Below, one piece after another: positions 35,940 through 44,708 of a stretch of DNA of 64,000 nucleotides. Made by a program: the position numbers and the translations under genes. The notes under the pieces are model-generated. The model had not been told where the DNA came from and ran no database searches. It saw only the letters and a list, made by a program, of their open reading frames with translations. This stretch comes from Paenibacillus_V sp046244365 (lineage in GTDB: Bacteria; Bacillota; Bacilli; Paenibacillales; NBRC-103111). Every line of letters starts with the position of its first letter. Position 1 is the first letter of the stretch. The stretch spans positions 3,720,001 to 3,784,000 of the forward strand of contig NZ_CP176395.1 in NCBI RefSeq assembly GCF_046244365.1, written 5' to 3'.

Positions 35940-37298
35940 TTGAAGTTTCAAAAAATATTGATCGCGAACCGCGGCGAAATTGCCGTTCGTATCATAAGGG
36001 CATGCCGTGAAATGGGCATCTATTCCGTGGCCGTTTATTCGGAGGCCGACCGGGAAGCTCTTCACGTGAAGCTGGCCGACGAAGCTTATTGCATCGGGCC
36101 GACTCTTTCCAAGGACAGTTATCTGAACCTGACCAACCTGATGAGCGTCGCGACATTGACCGAAGCGGACGCCATTCATCCCGGCTACGGCTTTCTCGCC
36201 GAGAACGCCGACTTCGCTGAAATTTGCGAACGTTGCAACATTACGTTCATCGGACCGTCCCCTGAAGCGATCAGCAAAATGGGCGACAAATCGGTAGCCA
36301 AACAGACGATGAAGGATGCCGACGTTCCTGTTATTCCAGGCTCCGACGGCTTGGTCGAGGATTTGGAGGATGCCGTTCGCATCGCCCGGCAAATCGGTTA
36401 TCCGGTTATCATCAAAGCGACGGCAGGTGGCGGCGGCAGAGGCATTCGCATCGCCGAGAACGAAGAAGAGCTCGTCCAGCAAATCACGACCGCGCAGCAG
36501 GAAGCCGAAAAGGCTTTCGGCAATGCGGGCGTTTATCTTGAGAAATATTTGACCGGCATGAAGCATGTGGAAATCCAGATCATCGCCGATAAGCACGGCA
36601 ACGTCGCTCATCTGGGCGAACGCGATTGCTCCGTTCAACGGAGACGCCAGAAGCTGGTCGAAGAAGCGCCTTGCCCGGTGTTGACGCCGGAAGTCCGCAG
36701 CCGGATGGGCGCCGCTGCCGTACGCGCGGCCCAAGCGGTGAATTACTCCGGTGCGGGGACTTTGGAATTTTTGTTGGGACCGGACGGCGAGTTCTATTTC
36801 ATGGAGATGAACACGCGGATCCAGGTCGAGCATCCGGTAACGGAAATGATAACGGGCGTCGACCTGATCAAGGAAATGATTTGCGTCGCCGAAGGCGCTC
36901 CGCTTTCCTTTAGACAGGAAGACGTTACGATCAACGGCTGGGCCATCGAATGCCGGATCAATGCCGAGGATTCGACCCGTAACTTTATGCCGTCACCGGG
37001 GCAAATCCAATTTTATTTGCCGCCGGGCGGCTTGGGCGTTCGCGTAGACAGCGCCGCTTACCCGGGCTATACGATTCCGCCGCATTACGACTCCATGATC
37101 GCGAAGCTGATCGTATGGGGCAGCACGCGGGACGAAGCGATTTCGCGCATGAAGCGGGCATTGAACGAATTTGCGGTCGAAGGCGTGCATACGACGATTC
37201 CGTTCCATTTGAAATTGATGGATCATAATAAATTCCGCAAGGGCGATTTCGATATCAAATTCCTGGAAGAGCATGACGTAAACGATCCCGACTCGTAG
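35940..37298 (+). CDS. accC: Biotin carboxylase subunit of acetyl-CoA carboxylase
   Basis: The TTG at 35940 is 8 nt behind GGAGG, while the ATG at 35934 is only 2 nt away, so TTG is the likelier start (MKFQKILIANRGEIAVRI). The 452-residue ATP-grasp enzyme shows ATAGGGGRGIRIAEN, ERDCSVQRRRQKLVEEAPCP, EMNTRIQVEHPVTE and the C-terminal biotin-carboxylase domain. It carboxylates the biotin of AccB. Confidence 0.96.
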   Translation: MKFQKILIANRGEIAVRIIRACREMGIYSVAVYSEADREALHVKLADEAYCIGPTLSKDSYLNLTNLMSVATLTEADAIHPGYGFLAENADFAEICERCNITFIGPSPEAISKMGDKSVAKQTMKDADVPVIPGSDGLVEDLEDAVRIARQIGYPVIIKATAGGGGRGIRIAENEEELVQQITTAQQEAEKAFGNAGVYLEKYLTGMKHVEIQIIADKHGNVAHLGERDCSVQRRRQKLVEEAPCPVLTPEVRSRMGAAAVRAAQAVNYSGAGTLEFLLGPDGEFYFMEMNTRIQVEHPVTEMITGVDLIKEMICVAEGAPLSFRQEDVTINGWAIECRINAEDSTRNFMPSPGQIQFYLPPGGLGVRVDSAAYPGYTIPPHYDSMIAKLIVWGSTRDEAISRMKRALNEFAVEGVHTTIPFHLKLMDHNKFRKGDFDIKFLEEHDVNDPDS

Positions 37299-37396
37299 AA
37301 GCCGGTTTCATTGTCATAATTTCAGGCAAATGGTATAGTTATGAAATAAGAGCTAGTTAAACAAGCTGTTCAAAATTCCGTCTAGGAGGTGCTTTC

Positions 37397-37807
37397 ATGA
37401 GTTCGATTGCGGCAGATTACGTAAAAACCGACATGGGCAACATTCAAATTGCTCCTGAAGTGATCGAGGTTATTGCCGGTCTTGCAGCTATTGAAGTGGA
37501 CGGCGTTGCGGGAATGAGCGGGGGCTTTGCCGGCGGCATCGCCGAATTGCTCGGACGCAAAAACTTGTCCAAAGGCGTGAAAGTCGAGGTCGGGCAGCGG
37601 GAAGCCGCGGTTGACGTATCGATCATCGTCGAGTACGGCCACCGTATACCGGAAGTGGCTGGAGCGATCCAGCGCAATGTCAAGCAAGCGATCGAATCGA
37701 TGACCGGACTTGGCGTGGTCGAAGTGAACGTTCATATTCACGACGTTCATTTTAAAGCTGCGGAGAAACTTGTGGATGAAGAGAACGTATCCCAGCGCGT
37801 ACGGTAA
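37397..37807 (+). CDS. yqhY: Asp23/Gls24-family envelope stress protein (YqhY)
   Basis: A 136-residue soluble Asp23 protein (GNIQIAPEVIEVIAGLAAIEVDGV split over two strands; YGHRIPEVAGAIQRNV). In B. subtilis YqhY is encoded right after accBC and affects lipid metabolism. The next two genes encode its probable membrane anchor partners, so a membrane-bound Asp23 complex is likely. Confidence 0.92.
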   Translation: MSSIAADYVKTDMGNIQIAPEVIEVIAGLAAIEVDGVAGMSGGFAGGIAELLGRKNLSKGVKVEVGQREAAVDVSIIVEYGHRIPEVAGAIQRNVKQAIESMTGLGVVEVNVHIHDVHFKAAEKLVDEENVSQRVR

Positions 37808-37826
37808 CCGAGTTTAATAAGCAAGG

Positions 37827-37862
37827 CGAGAACCCCCTGCTTTAGCTTAGGGGGGTTTCTCG
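37827..37862 (+). terminator. yqhY terminator
   Basis: CGAGAACCCCC pairs with GGGGGGTTTCTCG across a 13-nt loop; the T-run is short, so termination may be partial. Confidence 0.6.
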
Positions 37863-37897
37863 TTAAGCAACCATTTTGTTTCAAGGGGACAACGATT

Positions 37898-38458
37898 GTG
37901 GCTAAAATTATCGACAGATTTTTATTGTTTGTTTTCAGCCTCGCCGCTATTGTGGCCGTATGCTTTCTGCTGCTTTCGGCGTTCGCTATCGTTCCTTACG
38001 ATTGGACAAGCCGGTTTTGGCGGGACGTCTATTTCGAGATCGATACGGCTGTCGTGTTTATCTCCGTTTGTATTGTTGCCTTGCTGATCGGTATCCGCTT
38101 GTTCTACATCTCGGTGCGCTCGGGACAAGCGCAGGCGCCGTCGATCGACCAGCGCTCGGATTACGGAGATATCCGCATATCGATGGAAACGGTCGAAAAT
38201 CTGGCGCTCCGTGCCGCTTCGCGGACTCGGGGCGTGAAGGATCTGCGGGCGCGCGTTCGCGTAAGCGGCGCCGGTTTGGAGATGACGATCCGAACGATCG
38301 TAGACGGAGAAGCTTCCATCCCGGCGATTACGGAAGAAATGCAAAGCGCAGTCAAATCCCATGTCGAAGAGATTACGGGCATTCCGGTCGCGTCCGTTTC
38401 CGTGTTCGTCGCCAACGTTTCCCAAACGACGCCTACCTTCAAAAGCAGAGTCGAGTAG
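37898..38458 (+). CDS. amaP: Alkaline shock response membrane anchor protein AmaP
   Basis: The GTG start encodes MAKIIDRFLLFVFSLAAIV. The 186-residue protein has two N-terminal membrane helices (about 7-30 and 48-68) followed by an Asp23-like cytoplasmic domain (ENLALRAASRTRGVKDL). AmaP anchors Asp23 at the membrane, which suits its place after yqhY. Confidence 0.9.
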   Translation: MAKIIDRFLLFVFSLAAIVAVCFLLLSAFAIVPYDWTSRFWRDVYFEIDTAVVFISVCIVALLIGIRLFYISVRSGQAQAPSIDQRSDYGDIRISMETVENLALRAASRTRGVKDLRARVRVSGAGLEMTIRTIVDGEASIPAITEEMQSAVKSHVEEITGIPVASVSVFVANVSQTTPTFKSRVE

Positions 38459-38473
38459 AGGGGGGCTTTCGCA

Positions 38474-38701
38474 ATGTGGAATGAACTGTGGGAAAAGCAC
38501 AGGGGCAAATGCATAGGAGCGGCATGCGGCATCTTTTTCGGTTTGATTTACTTGATTTTCGGCTTTTGGGATATGCTGATTTTTGCATTCATCGTGTTTA
38601 TCGGGTATTATGTGGGGAACAAGCTTGACCGCGGAGAACGGCTGCTCGGCATCGAAGAGCTGTGGCAGTGGCTCACGGAACGGTGGAGAATGTTCAGATA
38701 A
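38474..38701 (+). CDS. DUF2273 small membrane protein
   Basis: A 75-residue protein with two membrane helices (GAACGIFFGLIYLIFGFWD, LIFAFIVFIGYYVGNKL) typical of DUF2273, usually encoded beside amaP and asp23. It starts 15 bp after amaP behind GAGGGGG. Confidence 0.9.
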   Translation: MWNELWEKHRGKCIGAACGIFFGLIYLIFGFWDMLIFAFIVFIGYYVGNKLDRGERLLGIEELWQWLTERWRMFR

Positions 38702-38744
38702 TCCTGTGAAAGGCAACGCACTCTCAAAGCGCTATACTTTCGGG

Positions 38745-38797
38745 GCTCCTATACTCCGAATCGCTTTTGGAGCGCTGCCGCTCATAGGATTTTTTTA
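38745..38797 (+). terminator. Probable terminator of the yqhY-amaP-DUF2273 group
   Basis: TCCTAT (38747) pairs with ATAGGA before TTTTTTT, enclosing an inner CTCC/GGAG stem. Confidence 0.5.
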
Positions 38798-38907
38798 AGA
38801 GGCAAGGCGCTAATCTTTGACGCTAAACGAAATCGTCTCCCAAAGCCGGCGAAATCGTTTATGCGCTTGTTCAAAGACGCTTAAACATTAGGGTTGAGGT
38901 GGTTGCG

Positions 38908-39357
38908 GTGAGGCGAAGGCTAGCCAGAGAAATTGCGCTTCAAAGTCTTTATCAAATGCAGATGAATGACGTTTCGTCGAAGGATGCGATCGCGATGGCG
39001 ATCTTTGAGGCGGAGAACGACAATGAAGCGGAGCTTGAAACCGGGGACGATAAAATTTCTCCCCAGTATGTGCAAGAGCTGGTCGAAGGGGCGGAAGACA
39101 ACAAAGAAACGATCGACGTGCTCCTGGCCGAATATTTGAAGGGCTGGAAAATCGACCGTTTGTCCAAGGTCGACCGGGAAGTGCTGCGGCTTGCAGCCTA
39201 CGAAATGATTTACCGCAACGACGTGCCGCCGAAGGTCGTCGTCAACGAAGCGATCGAGCTTGCGAAGCATTTCGGAACGGAAGAGTCGGGCAAGTTCGTC
39301 AACGGCGTGCTCGGCAAAATGATCAAGGAACTTGATTCCATCAAGGCCAAGCAATAG
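38908..39357 (+). CDS. nusB: Transcription antitermination factor NusB
   Basis: The GTG at 38908 (MRRRLAREIALQSLYQM) is 8 nt behind GAGG; an in-frame GTG at 38899 overlaps it. The 149-residue helical protein binds boxA RNA with NusE for rRNA antitermination. Conserved KWKIDRLSKVDREVLRLAAYE-type residues and VNEAIELAKHFG are present; an acidic insert around residue 40 is longer than usual. Confidence 0.95.
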   Translation: MRRRLAREIALQSLYQMQMNDVSSKDAIAMAIFEAENDNEAELETGDDKISPQYVQELVEGAEDNKETIDVLLAEYLKGWKIDRLSKVDREVLRLAAYEMIYRNDVPPKVVVNEAIELAKHFGTEESGKFVNGVLGKMIKELDSIKAKQ

Positions 39358-39421
39358 AAGCGCATTCGCAGAACACTAAGTCCAACGAAACGTATCATTC
39401 CAAAGCGGGAGGCATTACTTT

Positions 39422-40309
39422 ATGTCGGCAACAATCATAAACGGTAAAGAAATCGTCGGTTCCGTCCGCGAACAGATCAAGTCGGAAGTCAGCGCGCTTA
39501 AGGAACAGGGCTGTCAGCCGGGCCTGGCGGTCGTGCTCGTTGGCGAAGATCCGGCATCCGCCGTATACGTGCGCAATAAAGCTAAGTCTTGCGATGAAGT
39601 CGGCATTTATTCGGAGGTGTACCGCCTGCCGGCCGAGACGCCTCAGCAGGAGCTGCTTGAGCTGATCGGCAAATTGAACAACGATTCCAAAATCAACGGC
39701 ATTCTGGTCCAATTGCCTCTGCCGAAGCATATTGACGAGGACACCGTCATCGATGCGATTGACGTCCATAAGGATGTCGATTGCTTTCACCCGGTCAATG
39801 TCGGCAATTTGATGATCGGGAAGAAAAGCTTCTTGCCGTGTACGCCGTCCGGCGTTATCGAAGTGCTCAAGCGTACGGGTGTGGAAATTGCCGGCAAGCA
39901 TGCCGTCGTCATCGGACGGAGCAATATCGTTGGGAAACCGATGGCCATGCTGCTGCTGCGCGAGAACGCCACGGTAACGGTTTGTCATTCAAGAACCGCG
40001 AATATGGAAGAAATGGCGAAGCAAGCCGACATTCTCGTCGTAGCGATCGGCCGGGGCAAAATGATCAACCGAAATTATGTCAAACCGGGTGCCGTCGTCA
40101 TCGATGTCGGAATGAACCGGATGCCGGACGGCAAGCTTGCCGGAGACGTCGATTTCGATGACGTCCTTGAAGTGGCGGGCGCGGTTACGCCCGTTCCGGG
40201 CTGCGTAGGTCCGATGACGATCACGATGCTCCTGCAAAATACGCTCGAAGCGGCGCGCCGCGCTCACGCCGGACAGGCCGAGCCGCAGCAAGCGTCCGCG
40301 CAGCAATAG
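39422..40309 (+). CDS. folD: Methylenetetrahydrofolate dehydrogenase/cyclohydrolase
   Basis: The 295-residue bifunctional enzyme interconverts methylene-, methenyl- and formyl-THF. Motifs: the active-site Lys region YVRNKAKSCDEVGI, GILVQLPLPKHID, PCTPSGVIEVLK, the NADP-binding VVIGRSNIVGKPMA and PVPGCVGPMTITMLLQNT. A C-terminal Ala/Gln-rich extension (about 15 residues) is unusual but unlikely to matter. Confidence 0.96.
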   Translation: MSATIINGKEIVGSVREQIKSEVSALKEQGCQPGLAVVLVGEDPASAVYVRNKAKSCDEVGIYSEVYRLPAETPQQELLELIGKLNNDSKINGILVQLPLPKHIDEDTVIDAIDVHKDVDCFHPVNVGNLMIGKKSFLPCTPSGVIEVLKRTGVEIAGKHAVVIGRSNIVGKPMAMLLLRENATVTVCHSRTANMEEMAKQADILVVAIGRGKMINRNYVKPGAVVIDVGMNRMPDGKLAGDVDFDDVLEVAGAVTPVPGCVGPMTITMLLQNTLEAARRAHAGQAEPQQASAQQ

Positions 40310-40322
40310 CGGAGCCGTACGT

Positions 40323-41675
40323 ATGAGCCAGCCGCGCATTTTAACGATCAAGGATTTAAACCGATATATTAAGGGTCTGCTTGAAGACGACGATGTGCTG
40401 GCTGACGTTTGGGTTCGGGGGGAGATCTCGAACTTTACCCATCATTCGAGCGGCCATATGTACTTTACGCTTAAGGATAAAGACAGCCGCGTCAAATGCA
40501 TCATGTTCGCCTCCTATAACCAGCGGTTGCCCTTCATACCGAAGGAAGGGACACGGGTTATCGCTCGGGGGAACATTTCGGTTTACGAGCGGGACGGGCA
40601 GTACCAATTCTACGTCACGCAGATGCAGCCGGACGGTATCGGCAGCTTGTATTTGGCCTACGAGCAGCTGAAGAAGAAGCTCGAGGCGGAAGGGCTGTTC
40701 TCGCCGCTGGTCAAGAAGACGATCCCGCGCTTTCCTCGCGCTATTGGCGTCATTACTTCGCCTACCGGCGCAGCGGTCCGGGATATCATCACAACGCTTC
40801 AAAGACGCTATCCGGCCGTACCGATTCTGCTTCATCCCGTCTTGGTACAGGGTGTGCAGGCTGCGCCCTCCATCGTGCGGGCAATCCAGACGATGAACGA
40901 ACGGCAAGAGGTAGACGTTCTGATCGTCGGCCGCGGCGGCGGATCGCTGGAAGAGCTTTGGGCGTTTAACGAAGAAATCGTTGCTAGATGCATTTATCAA
41001 TCGGTCATCCCCATTATTTCTGCGGTCGGACATGAAACGGATTTTACGATTGCCGATTTCGTCGCGGATTTGCGTGCGGCTACGCCTACGGCAGCGGCCG
41101 AATTGGCCGTGCCGCATCACCTGGAGCTGAAGCAGGAGCTTCATCATTATTCGCAGCGTCTGCATGGCGGTCTCATGAAGTTGGTGCAATCGAGCCGCGA
41201 GCATCTTGCCAGATTGAACCGTTCGACTGCTTTGCAGCAGCCGCGCAAGCAGCTGAGGCAGCCGGCGGAGCGTCTGGACCGTTTGAACGAGCAGCTGCAT
41301 TTTCGAATGCAAGCCAAGCTTGGGCAAGCCGATCAGAGGAAGATGCGGCTCGAACAGCGTCTCTCGGGCTTTAACCCGGCCAATCAGGTCGTCGCCGCAC
41401 GCGAGAAAGAAACGGCAGCGCGCCGGAGGCTCCAATTGGCGATGCAAAACGTCCTTAAAGAAGCGAAATCGCGTTATGGCGGTCAGCTTAGACAACTGGA
41501 TGCACTAAGCCCGCTCAAAGTCATGCAGCGCGGTTATGGTCTCGTCTATGACGACAAGGAGAAACGGCTGATCCGCTCCGTAAAGCAGCTGCAGCTCGGG
41601 GATGTCGTGAAAATCAGGTTGTCCGACGGGATAGCGGGTTGTCAGGTTTGGTCCATGGAGGAGAAAAACGGATGA
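40323..41675 (+). CDS. xseA: Exodeoxyribonuclease VII large subunit
   Basis: The 450-residue protein has the N-terminal OB-fold (LADVWVRGEISNFTHHSSGH) and the catalytic exonuclease VII domain with AIGVITSPTGAAVRDII, DVLIVGRGGGSLEELW, SAVGHETDFTIAD and RAATPTAAAELA, then a long coiled coil and GYGLVY near the C-terminus. With XseB it degrades single-stranded DNA. It starts 13 bp after folD. Confidence 0.96.
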   Translation: MSQPRILTIKDLNRYIKGLLEDDDVLADVWVRGEISNFTHHSSGHMYFTLKDKDSRVKCIMFASYNQRLPFIPKEGTRVIARGNISVYERDGQYQFYVTQMQPDGIGSLYLAYEQLKKKLEAEGLFSPLVKKTIPRFPRAIGVITSPTGAAVRDIITTLQRRYPAVPILLHPVLVQGVQAAPSIVRAIQTMNERQEVDVLIVGRGGGSLEELWAFNEEIVARCIYQSVIPIISAVGHETDFTIADFVADLRAATPTAAAELAVPHHLELKQELHHYSQRLHGGLMKLVQSSREHLARLNRSTALQQPRKQLRQPAERLDRLNEQLHFRMQAKLGQADQRKMRLEQRLSGFNPANQVVAAREKETAARRRLQLAMQNVLKEAKSRYGGQLRQLDALSPLKVMQRGYGLVYDDKEKRLIRSVKQLQLGDVVKIRLSDGIAGCQVWSMEEKNG

Positions 41676-41920
41676 TACAAGAAGAGGCGAAGCTCACTTT
41701 CGAGGAAGCAATGGAGAAGCTGGAGGAAATCGTACTCCGTTTGGAAAACGGGGACGTGCCGTTGGAACAAGCGATCGGTCTTTTTCAAGAGGGGATGACG
41801 TTGTCCCAATTGTGCGGCCAGAAGCTGGAGCAGGTCGAACGCAAAATCGAAATGCTCGTCGAAGAGAACGGTGCGCTGAAGAAAAAGCCTTTTCTTGCGG
41901 AAGGCACGGGACAGGAATAA
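41672..41920 (+). CDS. xseB: Exodeoxyribonuclease VII small subunit
   Basis: The ATG at 41672 overlaps the xseA stop (ATGA) and follows GGAGGAG by 8 nt. The 82-residue helical protein has the family core LTFEEAMEKLEEIVLRLENG and PLEQAIGLFQEGM. A strong terminator follows. Confidence 0.94.
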   Translation: MIQEEAKLTFEEAMEKLEEIVLRLENGDVPLEQAIGLFQEGMTLSQLCGQKLEQVERKIEMLVEENGALKKKPFLAEGTGQE

Positions 41921-41925
41921 CGAAC

Positions 41926-41960
41926 AATGCCGTATCACGATGGGTGATACGGCATTTTTT
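41926..41960 (+). terminator. xseB terminator
   Basis: AATGCCGTATCAC pairs with GTGATACGGCATT and runs into TTTTTT. The 290-bp gap beyond holds a likely TATAAT -10 at 42122-42127 for the next gene and nothing else recognised. Confidence 0.85.
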
Positions 41961-42252
41961 CGCAAATCTCAGAAAGTATAAGCTCCGCTGATTGTTCGAT
42001 TTCTCGGTAACGTCTGGCCTCAAAGACGCCGAATGGCGTTTATCCTAGTTGCACCTGTGAGGCTTGAATTCGTAAATTAGGAATTTCGAACAACAGGTTC
42101 GCCGCGAGCTCGAAAATCCTGTATAATCGTTCTTGCGACTGTCGTTACTTGCAGCAGCGAAGCCGTTTATCGGTTAACGAAGTCCGTAATTCATTGGATT
42201 GTTATAACGCAGGACATTTTTGTGGAGGACCGGTATCAGGAAGGAGAAATCG

Positions 42253-42864
42253 ATGACAGGGTGGTTTGAACAAGCAACTCATGAGTTAATGAATCTCGAT
42301 ATGGCTCAAGTCGAGCAATGGCTTTTGGACTACGCCTCGCTAGGGCCGCTGCCCGGCATTATCCTCCCGCTGTCGGAGGCTATCCTCTCGTTTTTGCCGT
42401 TATTCGTCATCATAATCGGCAATGCGTCCGCATACGGGTTATGGTTGGGCTTCCTATACTCCTGGATCGGCACAAGTCTTGGCGCCTTGCTGGTGTTTTG
42501 GCTTGCCCGCAGATTCGGGAAAAGATTCAGCATAGTCATCGTAAGGAAATTCCCGAAAACCGAGCGGCTTTTCAAATGGTCGGAGCGCAAAGGGTTTACG
42601 CCTCTTTTTCTGCTGTACTGCTTCCCGTTTATCCCTTCGCTCTTGGTCAATATCGCCTCGGGCATGAGCGCCGTTTCGTTCAAAACATTCCTGGCGGCTC
42701 TTCTGATGGGCAAGGCAGTCATGGTGTTCGTGATATCGTTCGTCGGGCACGACTGGCAAGCGTTTATTTCGCAGCCTTGGCGTATCGCTGTTCTAGTGGT
42801 AATGCTCTTTCTATTGTGGTTTGCCGGAAAAAAACTGGAAAAACGTTTTCAGCTGGAAATGTAA
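42253..42864 (+). CDS. TVP38/TMEM64 (VTT-domain) family membrane protein
   Basis: The ATG at 42253 follows AAGGAG by 6 nt. The 203-residue protein has about five membrane segments and the VTT/SNARE-associated pattern: PLPGIILPLSEAILSFLP, GTSLGALLVFWLARRFGKR, and FPFIPSLLVNIASGMSAVSFKTF broken across helices. DedA-like relatives may flip lipids, but the substrate here is unknown. It is not part of the B. subtilis order at this place. Confidence 0.82.
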   Translation: MTGWFEQATHELMNLDMAQVEQWLLDYASLGPLPGIILPLSEAILSFLPLFVIIIGNASAYGLWLGFLYSWIGTSLGALLVFWLARRFGKRFSIVIVRKFPKTERLFKWSERKGFTPLFLLYCFPFIPSLLVNIASGMSAVSFKTFLAALLMGKAVMVFVISFVGHDWQAFISQPWRIAVLVVMLFLLWFAGKKLEKRFQLEM

Positions 42865-42881
42865 ACGGCCAGAATCATGCG

Positions 42882-42916
42882 GAATGTTCGCTGCTGCAGC
42901 GGACGTTCTTTTTTTT
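42882..42916 (+). terminator. Rho-independent terminator
   Basis: GAATGTTCGCT pairs with AGCGGACGTTC and is followed by eight T residues. Confidence 0.8.
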
Positions 42917-43011
42917 GGATGAAAGGACTATCGAATTTTGCGACCATGCACGTTTTCGTACGTATTTAGGTAAACTAGGCTATATTATGCAGCTGCTTAA
43001 GGAGGACAATC

Positions 43012-43584
43012 ATGATTCGACAAGCGGGAATTCAAGATGCCGAGCAGGTGATTCCTTTGCTTCACAGCGCGATCGGCTCTATTGCCTGTTCGCTGGCGGG
43101 AACGATGGATGAACCGGAAGCTCTTCACATATTGAAGGAGTTTTATAAACAGCCGGGCAACCGGATCAGCTACGAAAATGTTATTGTCGACGAGCGGGAC
43201 GGCCGCATAGCGGGTATGCTCGTGGCCTACCACGGCAGCGAAGCGGAATCGTTGGACCAGCCCTTTTTGGAAAGAATCAGGCGTGTTAAAGGGATTGCAA
43301 ACTATACGATCGAGAAAGAATCCCGGGTAGAAGACTATTATCTGGACGCGGTTGCCGTTCATGAGGATTACCAGGGCAAAGGCATCGCGAAAATGCTGAT
43401 GAAGGCGTTCGAAGCCAAAGCGGAAGCGCTCGGCTATCCGACCGTAGGCTTGATTGTCGAGGAGCATAACGAACGCGCTCACGCCATTTATGTGAAACAA
43501 GGCTACCGGACGGAGGGAGAATTGACCGTTTACGGACACCGCTACTTGCGGATGACCAAACCGACCGGAGGCGGCAGCCGCTAG
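43012..43584 (+). CDS. GNAT-family N-acetyltransferase
   Basis: A 190-residue single-domain acetyltransferase. The acetyl-CoA-binding motif A is seen as LDAVAVHEDYQGKGIAKML, followed by GLIVEEHNERAHAIYVKQGY (motif B). A start ATG lies behind AAGGAGG. The acceptor substrate cannot be read from the sequence. Single gene between terminators and ispA. Confidence 0.85.
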   Translation: MIRQAGIQDAEQVIPLLHSAIGSIACSLAGTMDEPEALHILKEFYKQPGNRISYENVIVDERDGRIAGMLVAYHGSEAESLDQPFLERIRRVKGIANYTIEKESRVEDYYLDAVAVHEDYQGKGIAKMLMKAFEAKAEALGYPTVGLIVEEHNERAHAIYVKQGYRTEGELTVYGHRYLRMTKPTGGGSR

Positions 43585-43741
43585 GGGTTCCGGCCCTTAG
43601 AAACAGGTTGGCAGGCGGGCCTCGGCTTTGACAATACGCCATCCGCTGTTTATACTATCCGTGACGGAACAAATTTTCGACAAAAATTTCTATGAACGCC
43701 CGTAAACGTGCAGCGGGACAGTGACGAACGGAAGGCGAAAG

Positions 43742-44656
43742 GTGAGCGTATTGAAGGAAACAGTAACGATTCAGCAGATAGTTGCGGAGAAAGCGAAGCA
43801 GGTGGAAGCCGCGCTTGACAAGACGCTGCCTTTGCAATGGGATGTTCCCGCTAAGCTGAGGGAATCGATGCAATATTCATTAATGGCGGGTGGCAAACGA
43901 TTGCGTCCCGTTTTTGTGCTGCTTGCGGCCGAAGCGCTCGGCGGTTCGGAAAGAGCGGCTATGCCTGCGGCTTGCGCAATCGAGATGATTCATACGTATT
44001 CTCTCGTTCATGATGATTTGCCGGCAATGGATAATGACGACTACCGACGGGGAAAACTAACCAATCATAAAATATACGGCGATGCGATGGCGATTTTAGC
44101 CGGCGATGCGCTTCTGACGCATGCTTTCCATGTTGTAGCGGATGCAGGTCGGCAAGGGCTGCTGACGCCGGAGCGGGCGCTCTCGATCGTTGCCGAGCTC
44201 TCGCAGCTTGCGGGGGCTTCCGGGATGGTCGGAGGCCAAGCGGCGGACGTTCTGGGAGAGCAGGGGATCACGAGCCGCGAGGAGCTCGATTACATCCACC
44301 GGCACAAAACGGGCGATTTGATCGTATTTTCGCTGCGCGCCGGAGGCTGGGCTGCAGGGGCTACGGAAGCCCAGCTTGACGCATTGACCCGCTTCGGCTA
44401 TGCGATCGGGCTCGCTTTTCAGATTCAGGACGATATTCTGGATGTCGAGGGCGACGAGAAGAAGCTGGGCAAAGCGGTCAACAGCGACGAGAAGCAGCAA
44501 AAAGTGACTTATCCGTACTTGATCGGCATGGAAGCGTCCAAGCAAAAGGTTCGCGATCTGACGGAAGCGGCGAAGGCCGCTCTGGCAAGCGGACTGATTC
44601 CTTACCCGGAAAATCTGATGGAACTCGCCGATTATTTAGTCAAAAGAGACCATTAA
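43742..44656 (+). CDS. ispA: Farnesyl diphosphate synthase
   Basis: The GTG at 43742 follows GGAAGG by about 6 nt. The 304-residue enzyme condenses isopentenyl with dimethylallyl and geranyl diphosphate. It has the first aspartate-rich motif DDLPAMDNDDYRRGK and the second QIQDDILDVEGD, plus GGKRLRP and LAGDALL. In this window it begins the isoprenoid block ispA - OLE RNA - oapA - dxs. Confidence 0.95.
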   Translation: MSVLKETVTIQQIVAEKAKQVEAALDKTLPLQWDVPAKLRESMQYSLMAGGKRLRPVFVLLAAEALGGSERAAMPAACAIEMIHTYSLVHDDLPAMDNDDYRRGKLTNHKIYGDAMAILAGDALLTHAFHVVADAGRQGLLTPERALSIVAELSQLAGASGMVGGQAADVLGEQGITSREELDYIHRHKTGDLIVFSLRAGGWAAGATEAQLDALTRFGYAIGLAFQIQDDILDVEGDEKKLGKAVNSDEKQQKVTYPYLIGMEASKQKVRDLTEAAKAALASGLIPYPENLMELADYLVKRDH

Positions 44657-44678
44657 TTTCCAAAATTCAGCAATTTCG

Positions 44679-44708
44679 TTGAGCCGCTTCTGCTACCTGT
44701 GATATAAT
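44679..44708 (+). promoter_or_regulatory. Promoter of the OLE RNA
   Basis: TTGAGC (44679-44684) and TATAAT (44703-44708, extended as TGATATAAT) with 18-bp spacing. It lies directly after ispA and would start transcription at the first bases of the OLE homology. Confidence 0.7.

Noticed and set aside
35898..36833. Minus-strand open frame of about 310 codons opposite accC
   Set aside because: Complement of conserved accC codons; composition typical of antisense frames.
40356..41495. Minus-strand open frame of about 380 codons opposite xseA
   Set aside because: Antisense to a well-supported xseA; no ribosome-binding site and no recognisable domain.
42318..43112. Plus-strand open frame overlapping the TVP38-type gene and the GNAT start
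   Set aside because: Out of frame with two well-supported genes and it crosses a strong terminator at 42882-42916.
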